From positions 1 through 36,415 of the IMG/VR virus record IMGVR_UViG_3300046535_000609: a stretch of DNA of 36,415 nt; one strand, written 5' to 3'. This stretch comes from a virus. The stretch's first letter is position 1; each line of letters starts with the position of its first letter. Below the pieces are notes generated by a model. The model was not told where the DNA came from, ran no database searches, and saw only the letters and a program-made list of their open reading frames with translations. Below, piece by piece: positions 25,292 through 34,820 of this stretch. Made by a program: the position numbers and the translations under genes.

Positions 25292-27814
25292 TCAGAAGAA
25301 TCCCCCGTCCGTCTCCCAGATGTGCAGGCCCGAGATCGTCGGTTCGATCCCACCGCCTGCGCCGCCCTCGATGAAGGGCGGCGTCGTCGTTACGGGTCCG
25401 CCGTGAACGGGGAAGGTCACTCCCGGCGAGTAGCCAGCCGTGCCGCCACCGCCGCTGACCGAGATGTCCCCACCGATCCCAGGCCCGTGGACGATGTACG
25501 GCGCGGCGAACAGGACGATGTACCAGCAGGCCGAGAAGAAGTAGGTGGCGTCATCCCAGACCGCGTCCGGCCCGTCGATGTCCTGTGTCCCTGGAAGCTC
25601 GACCGCCGGCACGGAGTCGAAGACGATCCCGTTGCGGTTGATCAGCAGCTGCGCGTAGGTCGAGTCGGTGCCGAACCCGTCGTAGACGAAGTTGTAGTTG
25701 TGCCAGTCCCAGGACTGCCAGTAGGGGACGCGACGAACTCCCTGGCGGACGGCGATACAGCAGATCGGCCAGCCATGGTCGCTGAAGCCGGGGGAGCCGT
25801 AGGTGAACCAGCGGTCTGTTCCGGGGAGCGTTACGGTCAGCCACGGCACGGGCGCAGGGGTCGGTATCGCGAAGCCAGCAGCATCGCTCGCGTCCGGTGC
25901 GATGCCCGTGACGAGCGGCAACGGCTCAGGCTCTTCGATGTCGATGCTGCCCGTGAAGGGTCCAGGCCCTCCACCCGATGGGATCGTGTCGACGATGTAT
26001 CCGGTCGGGTCGGTGAGCGACACGTCCACGTTGCTCGAGTCGACGCGCTTGAAGCCGAACCAGGACTGGAACGCCATGCTGCGCGGCCCGAGGTCGAGGA
26101 CGAATGCCTCCGGGTTCGTGTACCGAGCCAGCCCCACGTCGCCAGGGCTGATGTCGGTCGCGATCCGCGCCGGGTTGGAGAGCGAGACGGGGCAGTCGTC
26201 GCTCGCGCCGGTCGGCCCGGAGATGGCGTTCGGCTGGCTTGAGTCGCAGCGGTTGGATCCGCTCGAGCCAGCGCCGCTGTCGAAGACGCCCAGGAGCTCC
26301 GTGACGTGCATCGGGTAGCGGTCGCCCGAGGCGATGTACGCCTGCGAGGAGTCGAAGCAGATCAGCCAACCGTTGTAGGTGAAGCTCCCCGTCGAGTTGA
26401 TGTCGGCGGTGAAGCTCGCATCGATGTTCGCCTCCGATGTTGCTGGCATGTCGTAGTGGTCGTTCCAGTCGACGTTCGCGCCGGCGGTGTGCGAGGCCGC
26501 GGTCGTGTTGCTCATCGCTCGCTTGCGGACGTGGTAGCTGCCGAGCGTCAACTGGTAGATCAGGATGATCTCGTCGTCGACGGTCACGACGAACGGCTTG
26601 TCGGTCGGGAACGCGCTGTCGCCCGAGAGGAGCAGCGTGCTGCTCCCGCCCACCCCGATGTCCGCGACGAGCGTGGCCGTGTCGGTGACTCCATTCAGGT
26701 TGAGCCGCACGAGGAACGACTCCCCGCCGTTGCCAAGTCCGCCGAAGATCTTGTCTGGGTCGAAGAGGGTCGGAGTCCAGACGTGTGTCTTCGACGAGAT
26801 GAACGGGACGGTGACCTGTCCGGTGATCGTCGGTGCGTAGACGACAGTGGTCGACGCGATGAACGGAACAGCGATCCCTGGCGACGTGAGGGTCGGCGTA
26901 TAGACCGTCGTGGTGCTGCCGATGAACGACGGGTTGACCTGGCCGATCAGCGTCGGAGCTAGCACGACCGTGGTCGATGCGATGAAGTCCATGTTCCGCA
27001 CGTCCGCGCGGGACTTGAGAACCTCGACCGCAACCTGCGAGACTCGGTTTTTGACTACTGGAAATACGGTGAGGACTTCAACTGCGACCTGGGATACGCG
27101 AGCAGTCGCAGCACCCGTCGAATAGAGAACCTCGGCTACTTCTTGGCTAACACGGGCAGTTGCACCCGTCGTCGTATAGACGATTTCGACCGTCTCTTGT
27201 GAGACGCGATTCCCGAGATCGGCCAGGATCTCCAACTGCTGCGTTCTGGTCCCGCCCGTTCCCGAGGCGGTGCCGCTGACGTTGAATGCGCCGGCAGCGG
27301 TCGTCGTGTTCTTACTCAGCGCCTCGCACTCGGTGGCGACCTGGGACTGCTGCGTGTACCCCGCCGGGGCGGCGTTCCAGGCCGTGACGGTCTGCCAGCC
27401 AGCAAAAGCGAGGACGACAGAGTTGCCGGTCGGGTCACTGAGCGTGATCGCAGGAACGGCGACGTTTCCGCCGCTCGCAACCGATCCCCCTGACTGAGCA
27501 TGTCCACCTATCGGAATGGACGAAGCGCCACGCCAGACCTCGACGGACATCCCCGTCGCGTTCGTCCAAGTCCCCGACGTGTCGGTCGTGCCAGCCGCGA
27601 CCGCGTACGCGCAGATGGCAGAGTTGGAGTTCGCCCCAGTCGGGCCGTCAACAGTTGTGAAGGCGGGGACTGTCCCGGCAGCGGCAGGCACCGAAGGCGG
27701 CGTCGTATTGCCGTCGCGGTACGCCCAGATGACGATCAGGTCGCCAGCTACATGCGCTGGGATCGCTATCGATGTGGCAGCGGCTGACGAGCCGCCTACG
27801 CGACTTAGGGCCAC
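25292..27814 (-). CDS. Large minor tail protein with internal repeats
   Basis: 840 residues from GTG 27814. Residues 1 to about 200 are a beta-sandwich found in many actinophage minor tail proteins (HVAGDLIVIWAYRDGN, SVEVWRGASS, SVVLAFAGWQTV). Residues 203-266 hold four RVSQ-x-(T/V)-x-EV(L) units, and 277-350 hold four FI(A/G/S)ST-TVVYAPT-type units. The remainder is Ser/Gly/Asp-rich with aromatic patches (YWQSWDWHNYNFVYDGFG) and a Gly/Pro-rich end. Late in the tail cluster, just before the lysis genes, it is a likely receptor-binding or tail-tip fibre protein. Confidence 0.78.
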   Translation of the reverse strand: MALSRVGGSSAAATSIAIPAHVAGDLIVIWAYRDGNTTPPSVPAAAGTVPAFTTVDGPTGANSNSAICAYAVAAGTTDTSGTWTNATGMSVEVWRGASSIPIGGHAQSGGSVASGGNVAVPAITLSDPTGNSVVLAFAGWQTVTAWNAAPAGYTQQSQVATECEALSKNTTTAAGAFNVSGTASGTGGTRTQQLEILADLGNRVSQETVEIVYTTTGATARVSQEVAEVLYSTGAATARVSQVAVEVLTVFPVVKNRVSQVAVEVLKSRADVRNMDFIASTTVVLAPTLIGQVNPSFIGSTTTVYTPTLTSPGIAVPFIASTTVVYAPTITGQVTVPFISSKTHVWTPTLFDPDKIFGGLGNGGESFLVRLNLNGVTDTATLVADIGVGGSSTLLLSGDSAFPTDKPFVVTVDDEIILIYQLTLGSYHVRKRAMSNTTAASHTAGANVDWNDHYDMPATSEANIDASFTADINSTGSFTYNGWLICFDSSQAYIASGDRYPMHVTELLGVFDSGAGSSGSNRCDSSQPNAISGPTGASDDCPVSLSNPARIATDISPGDVGLARYTNPEAFVLDLGPRSMAFQSWFGFKRVDSSNVDVSLTDPTGYIVDTIPSGGGPGPFTGSIDIEEPEPLPLVTGIAPDASDAAGFAIPTPAPVPWLTVTLPGTDRWFTYGSPGFSDHGWPICCIAVRQGVRRVPYWQSWDWHNYNFVYDGFGTDSTYAQLLINRNGIVFDSVPAVELPGTQDIDGPDAVWDDATYFFSACWYIVLFAAPYIVHGPGIGGDISVSGGGGTAGYSPGVTFPVHGGPVTTTPPFIEGGAGGGIEPTISGLHIWETDGGFF
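26765..27208 (-). repeat. Two tandem protein-repeat arrays in the tail fibre gene
   Basis: Four RVSQ-centred units of about 17-20 codons are followed by four FIxSTT(T/V)V(Y/L)xPTL units of about 18-24 codons. Each array is degenerate at DNA level, so they are old or codon-diverged. They probably form a repetitive beta shaft. Confidence 0.75.
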
Positions 27815-27837
27815 AGCATCATCGCCCTAGCCGAAAC

Positions 27838-28905
27838 CTATGCGATCTCTTTGATGCCGAACTCGTCGGCGTTGACGTTCGCCGCTGTCCAGTCGGCTGG
27901 AGTCGGATCTTGGTTGAAGATCTGTGAGTAGAAGGCGTACGTGCTCGAGAGGGTGACCGTGCTGCCGGCGTAATCCGTGCTGGCTTGCCGGATTAGGTTC
28001 GCGATCTGGCGTGTAGCCGCATCGTCCTTGCGCGAGTACAGGTTGACCTGGACGCCATAGACGGTCGCTCCGGCGTCTATGTCCCCGAAGACATATGAAT
28101 CGAGATGACCGACCGTGGCATCGGAGACGTAGGACGTATCGCCATCGGGCGGGTTCTCATCTACGCAATCCCAGTTACTTGCCGCACCGTTCGGTGTCCA
28201 CTGCGTGTGGTTACCGGCTCCGGTCGGGAAGATCGTTTCCACGCGCACATCACCGAGGAAGGTGTTGCGCGGGGAAGAGCCGCTCGTATCGCAGCAATAC
28301 ATGTCGTCCCATGAGTGGACAGCGCTGCTTCCGTTCACACCGATCGTGTCGATGTTCGAAGAGCCGAAGTTCCCCGCGGTGCTCGCGATTTCAGTCGCAC
28401 CGTTCAGGTGAACCTCGACAGTCCCAGAGGCTCCGTTGACAAACAGCTTGACTTCGATGTAGTTCCATGCCCCGTTGACGAGCGCAGTCGTACCTGTAGC
28501 GATCACCGTGCCGCCACTGTTTCTGACTTGGATGATGGAGCTCGCGTTTACGCTGACGCGGCAGGTAAGAGTCGCTCCGGCCATGAACTGGAAGAAGTCA
28601 GTACCAGAGCTGAGAGCGGCCACGTTATAGGCGAAGCCGGCGAAGATCGTGGCGTAGTTCGACGGGAGAACGTGCGTGTGCACACCTGTCGAGCTCAGAC
28701 GCGCACATTGCCCATCAAATCTCCCTGCTGCGGTGCTGCCAAAGCTGAGGCTCCAGCCTTTGGCGGTCATTTGGGCGCTGGTCAGATGGTCGAACCCCTC
28801 GATGAAGACGACGGCCATCGGGGAGAACCCGTCCATAGCGAAGCCGTGCCGTGCAAACACCACAGCCTGAATCGCGAGCAGGATGTAGCCGAGACGGCGG
28901 ATCAT
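27838..28905 (-). CDS. Minor tail protein with LamG/lectin-like domain
   Basis: 355 residues from ATG 28905 (ATGA overlap). After a hydrophobic N-terminus (LGYILLAIQAVVFA), residues about 32-200 read as a concanavalin/LamG-like jelly roll: FIEGFDHL, GRFDGQCARLSS, NYIEVKLFVNGASGTVEVHLNG and IDTIGVNGSSAVHSWDDMYCCD. The C-terminal 130 residues (TQWTPNGAASNWDCVDE, SYVFGDIDAGATVYGVQV) recur in many phage tail proteins. It probably binds a glycan or decorates the tail tip. Confidence 0.75.
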   Translation of the reverse strand: MIRRLGYILLAIQAVVFARHGFAMDGFSPMAVVFIEGFDHLTSAQMTAKGWSLSFGSTAAGRFDGQCARLSSTGVHTHVLPSNYATIFAGFAYNVAALSSGTDFFQFMAGATLTCRVSVNASSIIQVRNSGGTVIATGTTALVNGAWNYIEVKLFVNGASGTVEVHLNGATEIASTAGNFGSSNIDTIGVNGSSAVHSWDDMYCCDTSGSSPRNTFLGDVRVETIFPTGAGNHTQWTPNGAASNWDCVDENPPDGDTSYVSDATVGHLDSYVFGDIDAGATVYGVQVNLYSRKDDAATRQIANLIRQASTDYAGSTVTLSSTYAFYSQIFNQDPTPADWTAANVNADEFGIKEIA

Positions 28906-29294
28906 GCGATCGAGAAGAGGCCGGATGCGTTCCAGACGACGTTGATGTCGCCGCCTGACGGTGTGAAGCTCGCCACGTCGAAGACGGCCACCAGCTGCTT
29001 CGTCGCGTCCGTCGCAGGCGTGTCGTCGTAGAGAACGACGTGCGTGAACGCCGAGCCTGACACCGCCGTCACCGTGTTGTCGTTCGCGTCGAAGACTCCA
29101 TTCGTCGTCGTCTTGCCAGCAAGGTTGCCCGACCGCGCGACGATGGACCCACCGGTCAGGTCACCGACGAACTCCCAGGTCGTCGTGATCGCTGCCGAGT
29201 AGAAGAGGAACTTGATGTTGTCAGCGACGAGGTCGACCTTCGTCGTCGCGCCGAGCAGATGGCCTGCGCCCTTGGGAAACAACTGGCTCGCCAT
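28902..29294 (-). CDS. Small virion protein of the tail-tip cluster
   Basis: 130 residues from ATG 29294, overlapping the previous stop (TGATG). Predominantly beta: DNIKFLFYSAAITTTWEFVG, VSGSAFTHVVLYDD, QLVAVFDVASFTPSGGDINV. Such proteins of about 120-130 residues between minor tail genes are common in phages, but their role is not established. Confidence 0.72.
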   Translation of the reverse strand: MASQLFPKGAGHLLGATTKVDLVADNIKFLFYSAAITTTWEFVGDLTGGSIVARSGNLAGKTTTNGVFDANDNTVTAVSGSAFTHVVLYDDTPATDATKQLVAVFDVASFTPSGGDINVVWNASGLFSIA

Positions 29295-29503
29295 CAGTCG
29301 GCCTGCTTGGTCGTCTTGCCCTGTTCATCGACCTCGTACGTTGCGTCCTCGAGTTGGACCAGCACCGGCCCGGACCCGCCGTGATCACGGCGGGTCAACG
29401 AGACAACCTTCTCGCCGTGGGCAGCGATCAAGGCCTCGACAGCTTCATGCTCCTCGGGCGCGAGGAAGATACGTCCTGGCTCTAGCACTGTTCCTCCGAT
29501 CAT
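29294..29503 (-). CDS. Small tail-region protein
   Basis: 69 residues from ATG 29503 (ATGA overlap). IFLAPEEHEAVEALIAAHGEKV is helical, followed by VLVQLEDATYEVDEQGKTT. Unknown function. The frame to 29545 is a shadow. Confidence 0.65.
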   Translation of the reverse strand: MIGGTVLEPGRIFLAPEEHEAVEALIAAHGEKVVSLTRRDHGGSGPVLVQLEDATYEVDEQGKTTKQAD

Positions 29504-29961
29504 GGTGTCCCCCAGATGAATTCTCCGGTGGAGAGCAGACGGCACGGCACATAGATGCCCGAGTCGTCATGGGTCTTATACGGCACGTCGAATTCGTGCT
29601 GGAACTCGAGCGGCATGTTGAAGACGATGTCGAGCGGTACCAGCCCGGTCACGTCGCCCTGGATCTCGATCTGGTGTTCGCTGTACGCGAGGATCGCGCT
29701 CGCCACAGGATCGGTCATCGAGTCCCAGCCGGCGTACTCGCACTCGTTCGGAGGTCCGACGCTGATCCTGAAGCGCATCGGCACCGGGTTCGGGATGTCG
29801 AGGGTCGGTGCCCGGTTGCTGCCGTTGACGAACGGACAGCGCGGGTCGACGCCGACGTAGATCCAGACATCGGTCTGTGTCGGGTCGCTTCCTCGAGGGG
29901 CGTGACGAAGACCGTGCTGGCCGTAGACGCGTCCGCCGCGGACTCCTGCGATGCCGCTCAT
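29500..29961 (-). CDS. Tail-region structural protein
   Basis: 153 residues from ATG 29961 (ATGA overlap). Gly-rich start (MSGIAGVRGGRVYGQHGLRH), then strands (DVWIYVGVDPRCPF, MRFRISVG) and a middle with QIEIQGDVTGLVPLDIVFNMPLEF. Likely a baseplate or tail-tip component following the hub-like gene. No family assigned. Confidence 0.68.
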   Translation of the reverse strand: MSGIAGVRGGRVYGQHGLRHAPRGSDPTQTDVWIYVGVDPRCPFVNGSNRAPTLDIPNPVPMRFRISVGPPNECEYAGWDSMTDPVASAILAYSEHQIEIQGDVTGLVPLDIVFNMPLEFQHEFDVPYKTHDDSGIYVPCRLLSTGEFIWGTP

Positions 29962-31406
29962 ATTCCACCCGGCCACGCGGGGAAGACGCCGTGCGTGTCC
30001 TGCGACCAGATCGCCGGGGAGACGGCCACGTCGAGCTCGACGTAGTCGTAACCGGGCAGCGAGCTCGAGAGCGTCGACGCGTTGAGCGGGCGGACTCGCA
30101 TCTGGCGTCCCTCGATGAAGTAGTCGTCGGCGGGGCTTGCTCCCGTGAAGCCTGTGCCGTGCGGGTAGCCGACCTTGACGTTGACTAGATCGCTCACATC
30201 AGCCTGGGTAAGGAACGCCCACACGTCGGTCGCGCGGCTGTCGCTCGGGTCGACTGTCTTCACCTGAAGATCAGTGATCGACTCGCGCGGATCCTTCTGG
30301 TTCTTGACCAGGAGCTCTGCGTACTTGAGGCACTCCGTGTAACGGTCCCAGGTCGGGTGGCCGTTCAGGTTGTCGGTGATCGGCTTCCCAGTGAGCAGGT
30401 TCTCGATCGCGGGCGACGCGTACTGGCCGTAGGCCCCGATGCTCCCCGAGTCGGCATAGACCTGGCTGGGGATCTGAGTCGTCTGCGTCCCCTGCGGGTA
30501 GCAGGTTGCGACGTTGACGATGTTCTGCAGCGCGCGGTCGAACTCGAGCACACGCATCTGGGTGCGCCCGTCGTCGCGCACGGACTTGCCATCCCCCAGT
30601 TGCCATTCGTGGTAGTCCCAGCGATCCGAGCCTGCGGCAGCAGCCACGGCGGCGGAATCAAAGCGCCCATAGCGCCCATGAAACACCACGCGGCCCAGGC
30701 GATCAACGTACAGAGCCGCGATGAACGGGGCGTCAGCCTCCGCGCAGTCACGCAGCGCCGAGAGCGCTGATTCTCCCACGTCGTACTTGACGGTCTGGAG
30801 CGCAACGTTGCCACTGAAGACGACATACAGGGTGTTCGTGCCGCCGTCGTCGATCTGGGCGTCAGCGAGGATCTGGATGATGCGGACGAACACCTCATCG
30901 GTGGTGGGCGCGTACCAGATGCCGTCGGCTCCTCCCTGCGGCGGACGATCGCCTGCCAGTCCGGGCGTCAAGCCGAAGCCTGCTAGGTACCCGAACCTGT
31001 CCGAGCATGCCAGCTGGATGTTGCAGTTAATCGGCTCCCCTAGATTGTTGACTGCGGTGTTGTCGAGGACGTAGTGGGCCGCGTCGATGTTGCCGCGGAA
31101 CTGTGTCTCCCACGTCTCCAGCACGGGGTCGAACAACTGGAGCATGATCTGCTTGTTGTCGAGCTCCTGGTAGTAGGGAGAAGACGCGTTGCGGGGATCG
31201 AAGAGGCCGTAGTCGTGGTCGTTGCAGTAGACGGTCGCGGTCCCCGTGTCGGTCGCGGCGAGCAGCGTCTGCTTGCCGTTCGACAGGTCGAAGCCTGAGA
31301 CGAACTGATCGGGGAAGTCCCCACCGGGAGCGTCGGCTCGCACCCAGGTCGGGTTTGGCTCGAGGGGCCCATCCTCTGGGGCGATCAGTACGCGTCCGTC
31401 AGGCAT
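29958..31406 (-). CDS. Minor tail protein (tail hub/tip) after the tape measure
   Basis: 482 residues from ATG 31406, overlapping the tape-measure stop by 8 bp. It is a beta-rich protein with blocks typical of siphophage tail-tip proteins: TLLAATDTGTATVYCNDHDYGLFDP, ETQFRGNIDAAHYVLD, YLAGFGLTPG, PFIAALYVDRLGRVVFHGRYGRF and a C-terminal YVELDVAVSPAIW. The gene following the tape measure usually encodes the distal tail or hub protein, and this fits. The frame to 31688 is a shadow of the tape measure end. Confidence 0.78.
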   Translation of the reverse strand: MPDGRVLIAPEDGPLEPNPTWVRADAPGGDFPDQFVSGFDLSNGKQTLLAATDTGTATVYCNDHDYGLFDPRNASSPYYQELDNKQIMLQLFDPVLETWETQFRGNIDAAHYVLDNTAVNNLGEPINCNIQLACSDRFGYLAGFGLTPGLAGDRPPQGGADGIWYAPTTDEVFVRIIQILADAQIDDGGTNTLYVVFSGNVALQTVKYDVGESALSALRDCAEADAPFIAALYVDRLGRVVFHGRYGRFDSAAVAAAAGSDRWDYHEWQLGDGKSVRDDGRTQMRVLEFDRALQNIVNVATCYPQGTQTTQIPSQVYADSGSIGAYGQYASPAIENLLTGKPITDNLNGHPTWDRYTECLKYAELLVKNQKDPRESITDLQVKTVDPSDSRATDVWAFLTQADVSDLVNVKVGYPHGTGFTGASPADDYFIEGRQMRVRPLNASTLSSSLPGYDYVELDVAVSPAIWSQDTHGVFPAWPGGI

Positions 31407-34113
31407 GTGCCACGCCAGCGTTCGGGCCGCGGCGCGACGACGGGTTACCTCGACGGTAACGCTGCTGCTCGATGGTGACGCTCCGCGTGATGTCCTTGCC
31501 TTCCAGGTAGACGCGGATGTTGACGTACGCCTGGAGTTTCCGCGGACCGCCATCTGCTCCGGTGCCACCAGTGTCGCGTCCGTAGCGCGGTCGTCGGTGA
31601 TGGTGGATCTGGATCGGCCGTCCGTCCGGGCCGATGATGAACCCAGCAGCACCCGTGCCGGTACCGGGGACGGTCCCCCCAGGGCCACGCCTCGAGAGCC
31701 GCTGCTCGAGCTCGCGTCGCGCCGCTGCCGTGAGGTTGAGGCCGGACGTGAACGCCTTGACGCTCGCCTTCTTGTAGTCGCCGTACGCGTTCGTTCCGCC
31801 CGCGCCCAGTTGCTGGTTGATCGAGTAAATCTGGTTGTAGATGTCGATCTGCTTCTGGATGTTCCCCTTCGCCGCCTTGAGCGCGCGCTCGAGCGAAGCC
31901 TTCATCCTCTTCAGGATGGGAATCTGATCCTGGCCGAGAGCCTGCGCCCTTGCGAGCGCCAGCTGGAGACGAGCGGGGATCGTGAACGAGGTGGCGCTCT
32001 GCTGTCGCAGGGACTGAAGCGCCTGCTGTGCCTGGAGTTCGATCTGGAGCGCGGCGAGTTGGCCCTGCTTGTTCTTCTTGCCGGCGGCTACAGCTGCTTT
32101 GGCTGCGGCGAGGATCTGTTTCTCAGCCGCGATGTCGTCGGCGGTCTGCTTAGTGAGTTGCGCGCGCGCCTCGGCAAGCTGGAGGTCGATCGGCGTCGTA
32201 TAGGAGCTCGCCGCCGCCTTCTTCGCCGCCGCGATCGTCGCCGCTTGTTGCGCTGCTGTCGCTCGCGCGTTGTCGAGAACCGTCTGCTGCGTCTTCTCGT
32301 CTTGCAGCGCCGCGACAAGCTGCGCTCCCTTCAGATGCCCCCGAGCGATCTCCTGTTTGATCTGGGCGATGATCCTCTTCGCAATGGCAACATCGTCCTG
32401 CGTCGTCTTCGTGAGCGCGGCCTGGGCGACGGCGATGGCATCCGCGATCGTCTGCTGGTACTTCGCGTAGACCACAACCGGGTCTGTCCCCGGAGCGATA
32501 CGAAGGGGAGGAGCCAACCCGCCGCGATTCGGAGAGTCGGAACCTGTCGCCGGTACCGGAAGAATCGGTCCACCGATCCTGTTGCCGAGCAGGAAATCAG
32601 CAGCCGTAACCGCATTCTTGGCAGAGTCGATAAAGGATTTGCCGAGATCCTTGAGGTTGCTGGCGAGGAAACCGAACGGCCCCAGATCCGACCTGGCTCG
32701 GTTCTGGAGGTTCTTATAGAAGCTGGAGTTCAGAACGATGACCGCAGTGGCAGCGACGATCGCGGCGATGTTCGCGTTCGACAGTCCGCCGAGCGCGGCC
32801 CTGCCTGCTGTTCCTCGCGCAGCGCCGGTAGCTCCGGCACCAACGCCAGCGGCTACGGCTCCCTCCTGGGCTGTTGCTGCTGCTCCCGCTGATTCGGCAA
32901 CCACTCCCCAGCTGGCAGCGAGCTTCTCGACGCCGAGCACGGCCTTGAAAATCTCTCTGCCAAGGTAGAGCTCGAAGATGATCTTCAGCGTGTTCCCGAA
33001 GTTGCCCGTGACCCTGTCAACGGTCGCGATGATCGAGCCGACCGTGTGGAATACGCCGCCGCCGATCGCGACAGCCTGGTTCAAGTCACGCTGCAACTGC
33101 CCAGTCTGGGTCACCTTCGCGAGCCAGTCAGTGATCGCCGTTGTCGCCCGTGTGAACGCTGGCAGGAGGGCGGTGCCGATCGTCTCCTCGGTGTTGACGA
33201 GCGCGGCGTGGAACTTGTCGGAGACAGTCGCACCGGCTGCTGCCTGCCCTGCGTACTTCTGCTGCACGAACGTGAGCGCTTCAAGAACGCTCGAGCCCTT
33301 GGGGACGATGATGTTCAGCCTGCGGAGAGCGCTGAACGACCCCTCGGCTGCTTTCGCCAGAGCGTTCGACGCAGCCGCGAGACTGATCCCTCGCCCGCGA
33401 GCCACATCGGCTGCGACGGAGTTCAGGTGCAGCGAGTTGGTGACGTTGTTGGTGGCTCGGAACAGCGTCGTGAACGACTGCAGCAACTCCTGGTTCGTGA
33501 ACCCGGAGATGTGGGAGAGCTTCAGGTCGGCCTGATCGATCCTCTGGCCGTACTGGTCCCATGACTTGCCGCTCGTCGTGAGTTGCGTGTCGATCTGGCG
33601 CTGCGTCTTCTGGAGAAGAATCGCTGCTCGGATCGATGCCGCTATCAGCGTCGCCCCGCCGGCGATGGCGATGAACCCTGTGGAGGCGAACGCGAGCGAA
33701 CGGCCGAGTGACGATGCCGCTCCCGATCCTGCCAGCGCACCGCGCGTGAACTTGCCGAGGTCGCGCTCGCCCGTCTTCGCCGCGTTCGATGCCCCGAGCG
33801 TCGCGGCGGTACTCAGTCCCAGCGCAGAGTTGAGTCGAGCCTGACCCCTGTCCGCGAGGAGATTGGCTCTGTCCCTCGTCTCGGCGCTCGTCGTGGCGGC
33901 GGCTGCGAGCTCGCGGAGACCGACGATCTGCTTGCGAACCGCAGCGTCTGCACGGAGCGACGCCTTTACTTGCTTGTCCGCAGAGATCGCGACTTCTTCA
34001 CCGACACCGAGACTTGCCTTGCCGAACTTTGTGATGGACGCGGTCGACGTGTCCGTAGCCTTCAGGAACTGCGCCGCATCCATGACGAGACGGACGATCA
34101 GCGGAGCAGCCAC
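31399..34113 (-). CDS. Tape measure protein
   Basis: 904 residues from GTG 34113, sharing one base with the upstream stop (TAGTG). The N-terminus (LIVRLVMDAAQFLKATDTSTASI) matches tape-measure proteins. Long Ala-rich helices surround hydrophobic stretches (GFIAIAGGATLIAASIRAAILL; NIAAIVAATAVIVLNS). Residues about 545-830 contain three related coiled units (QAALTKTTQDDVAIAKRII; RAQLTKQTADDIAAEKQIL; RAQALGQDQIPILKRMKAS). The length implies a tail of roughly 130 nm by the usual 1.5 angstrom per residue rule. It sets tail length and is ejected with the DNA. Confidence 0.92.
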   Translation of the reverse strand: MAAPLIVRLVMDAAQFLKATDTSTASITKFGKASLGVGEEVAISADKQVKASLRADAAVRKQIVGLRELAAAATTSAETRDRANLLADRGQARLNSALGLSTAATLGASNAAKTGERDLGKFTRGALAGSGAASSLGRSLAFASTGFIAIAGGATLIAASIRAAILLQKTQRQIDTQLTTSGKSWDQYGQRIDQADLKLSHISGFTNQELLQSFTTLFRATNNVTNSLHLNSVAADVARGRGISLAAASNALAKAAEGSFSALRRLNIIVPKGSSVLEALTFVQQKYAGQAAAGATVSDKFHAALVNTEETIGTALLPAFTRATTAITDWLAKVTQTGQLQRDLNQAVAIGGGVFHTVGSIIATVDRVTGNFGNTLKIIFELYLGREIFKAVLGVEKLAASWGVVAESAGAAATAQEGAVAAGVGAGATGAARGTAGRAALGGLSNANIAAIVAATAVIVLNSSFYKNLQNRARSDLGPFGFLASNLKDLGKSFIDSAKNAVTAADFLLGNRIGGPILPVPATGSDSPNRGGLAPPLRIAPGTDPVVVYAKYQQTIADAIAVAQAALTKTTQDDVAIAKRIIAQIKQEIARGHLKGAQLVAALQDEKTQQTVLDNARATAAQQAATIAAAKKAAASSYTTPIDLQLAEARAQLTKQTADDIAAEKQILAAAKAAVAAGKKNKQGQLAALQIELQAQQALQSLRQQSATSFTIPARLQLALARAQALGQDQIPILKRMKASLERALKAAKGNIQKQIDIYNQIYSINQQLGAGGTNAYGDYKKASVKAFTSGLNLTAAARRELEQRLSRRGPGGTVPGTGTGAAGFIIGPDGRPIQIHHHRRPRYGRDTGGTGADGGPRKLQAYVNIRVYLEGKDITRSVTIEQQRYRRGNPSSRRGPNAGVAHA

Positions 34114-34559
34114 TAGAACGTCCTCGTCACGGAGCCGATGACATGGTCAACCGTGTTCAAGACCTGGACACGGTTGCTCTCGAGCGCGGGGTCGTACGAC
34201 TTGCCCAGCATCAGCGTCGCGAAGTTCGGACGGCGTAGGCCCGAGTTCTCCCTCGCCCGTGCGCCCTTCTCGGTCGGGACCATGTACACCTCTTTGGTGT
34301 TCTGGCCCGTCTTCTGCACCGACCACGCTGGGAGGACAGGCCCGATGAACGAAGCCTTCTTCTGTGCGCCTTTCCTCGCCCGCTTCATGCCGCTGATCCT
34401 GGTGAGCGCGAGACTGTCCGCCTCCTTCTTGATCGGCTGCACGGCGAGCGTCAACCCGATACGCATCGCCTTCAAAAGCGCAGGACTGGTCGCTTTCAGG
34501 TCGCGTTCGAGTTCGGTGAACCCGGCCAGGATCACCGGGTTCTCGAGGCGTCCGGCCAT
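34113..34559 (-). CDS. HK97 gp10-like or minor tail protein upstream of the tape measure
   Basis: 148 residues from ATG 34559, directly after the frameshift ORF stop. ELERDLKATSPALLKAMRIGLTLAV followed by PIKKEADSLA and a basic turn (GMKRARKGAQKKAS) resembles the HK97 gp10/tail-completion family, which has a long helix then a basic patch. Finding it between chaperones and tape measure instead of before the tail tube is unusual. Confidence 0.65.
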   Translation of the reverse strand: MAGRLENPVILAGFTELERDLKATSPALLKAMRIGLTLAVQPIKKEADSLALTRISGMKRARKGAQKKASFIGPVLPAWSVQKTGQNTKEVYMVPTEKGARARENSGLRRPNFATLMLGKSYDPALESNRVQVLNTVDHVIGSVTRTF

Positions 34560-34820
34560 CTAGTCCTCTTCCCCGGACGAGTACTTGGCGTCGAACACTT
34601 CGAGCGCCGCCATCAGATCCCCCGGAGTCAACTCGCCAGTACCTCCGTCGTTTCCGGGTCCGACTGCGGGGAGGACGGCTCCGACTCGGAAGTCCCAGTA
34701 GTAGCGTGGAGCTCGTCCGAGAGGCCCGAACTCTTCAACGAATCTGTCCCAGAAGGACTGCTCGTATTGGGCTTCCTTGTCAGCGATGATTCGTCTGGAT
34801 TCGGCGTCGACTCCGGGTCC
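34560..34820 (-). CDS. Tail assembly chaperone extension (gpT-like), made by -1 frameshift
   Basis: 86 codons in the -1 frame relative to the upstream chaperone, running to the TAG directly before ATG 34559. It encodes SRRIIADKEAQYEQSFWDRFVEEF, RYYWDFRVGAVLP and ELTPGDLMAALEVFDAKYS. It has no convincing independent start, so it should be translated only as a G-T fusion of about 193 residues. The fusion helps load the tape measure for tail tube polymerisation. Confidence 0.8.
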   Translation of the reverse strand, partial: GPGVDAESRRIIADKEAQYEQSFWDRFVEEFGPLGRAPRYYWDFRVGAVLPAVGPGNDGGTGELTPGDLMAALEVFDAKYSSGEED

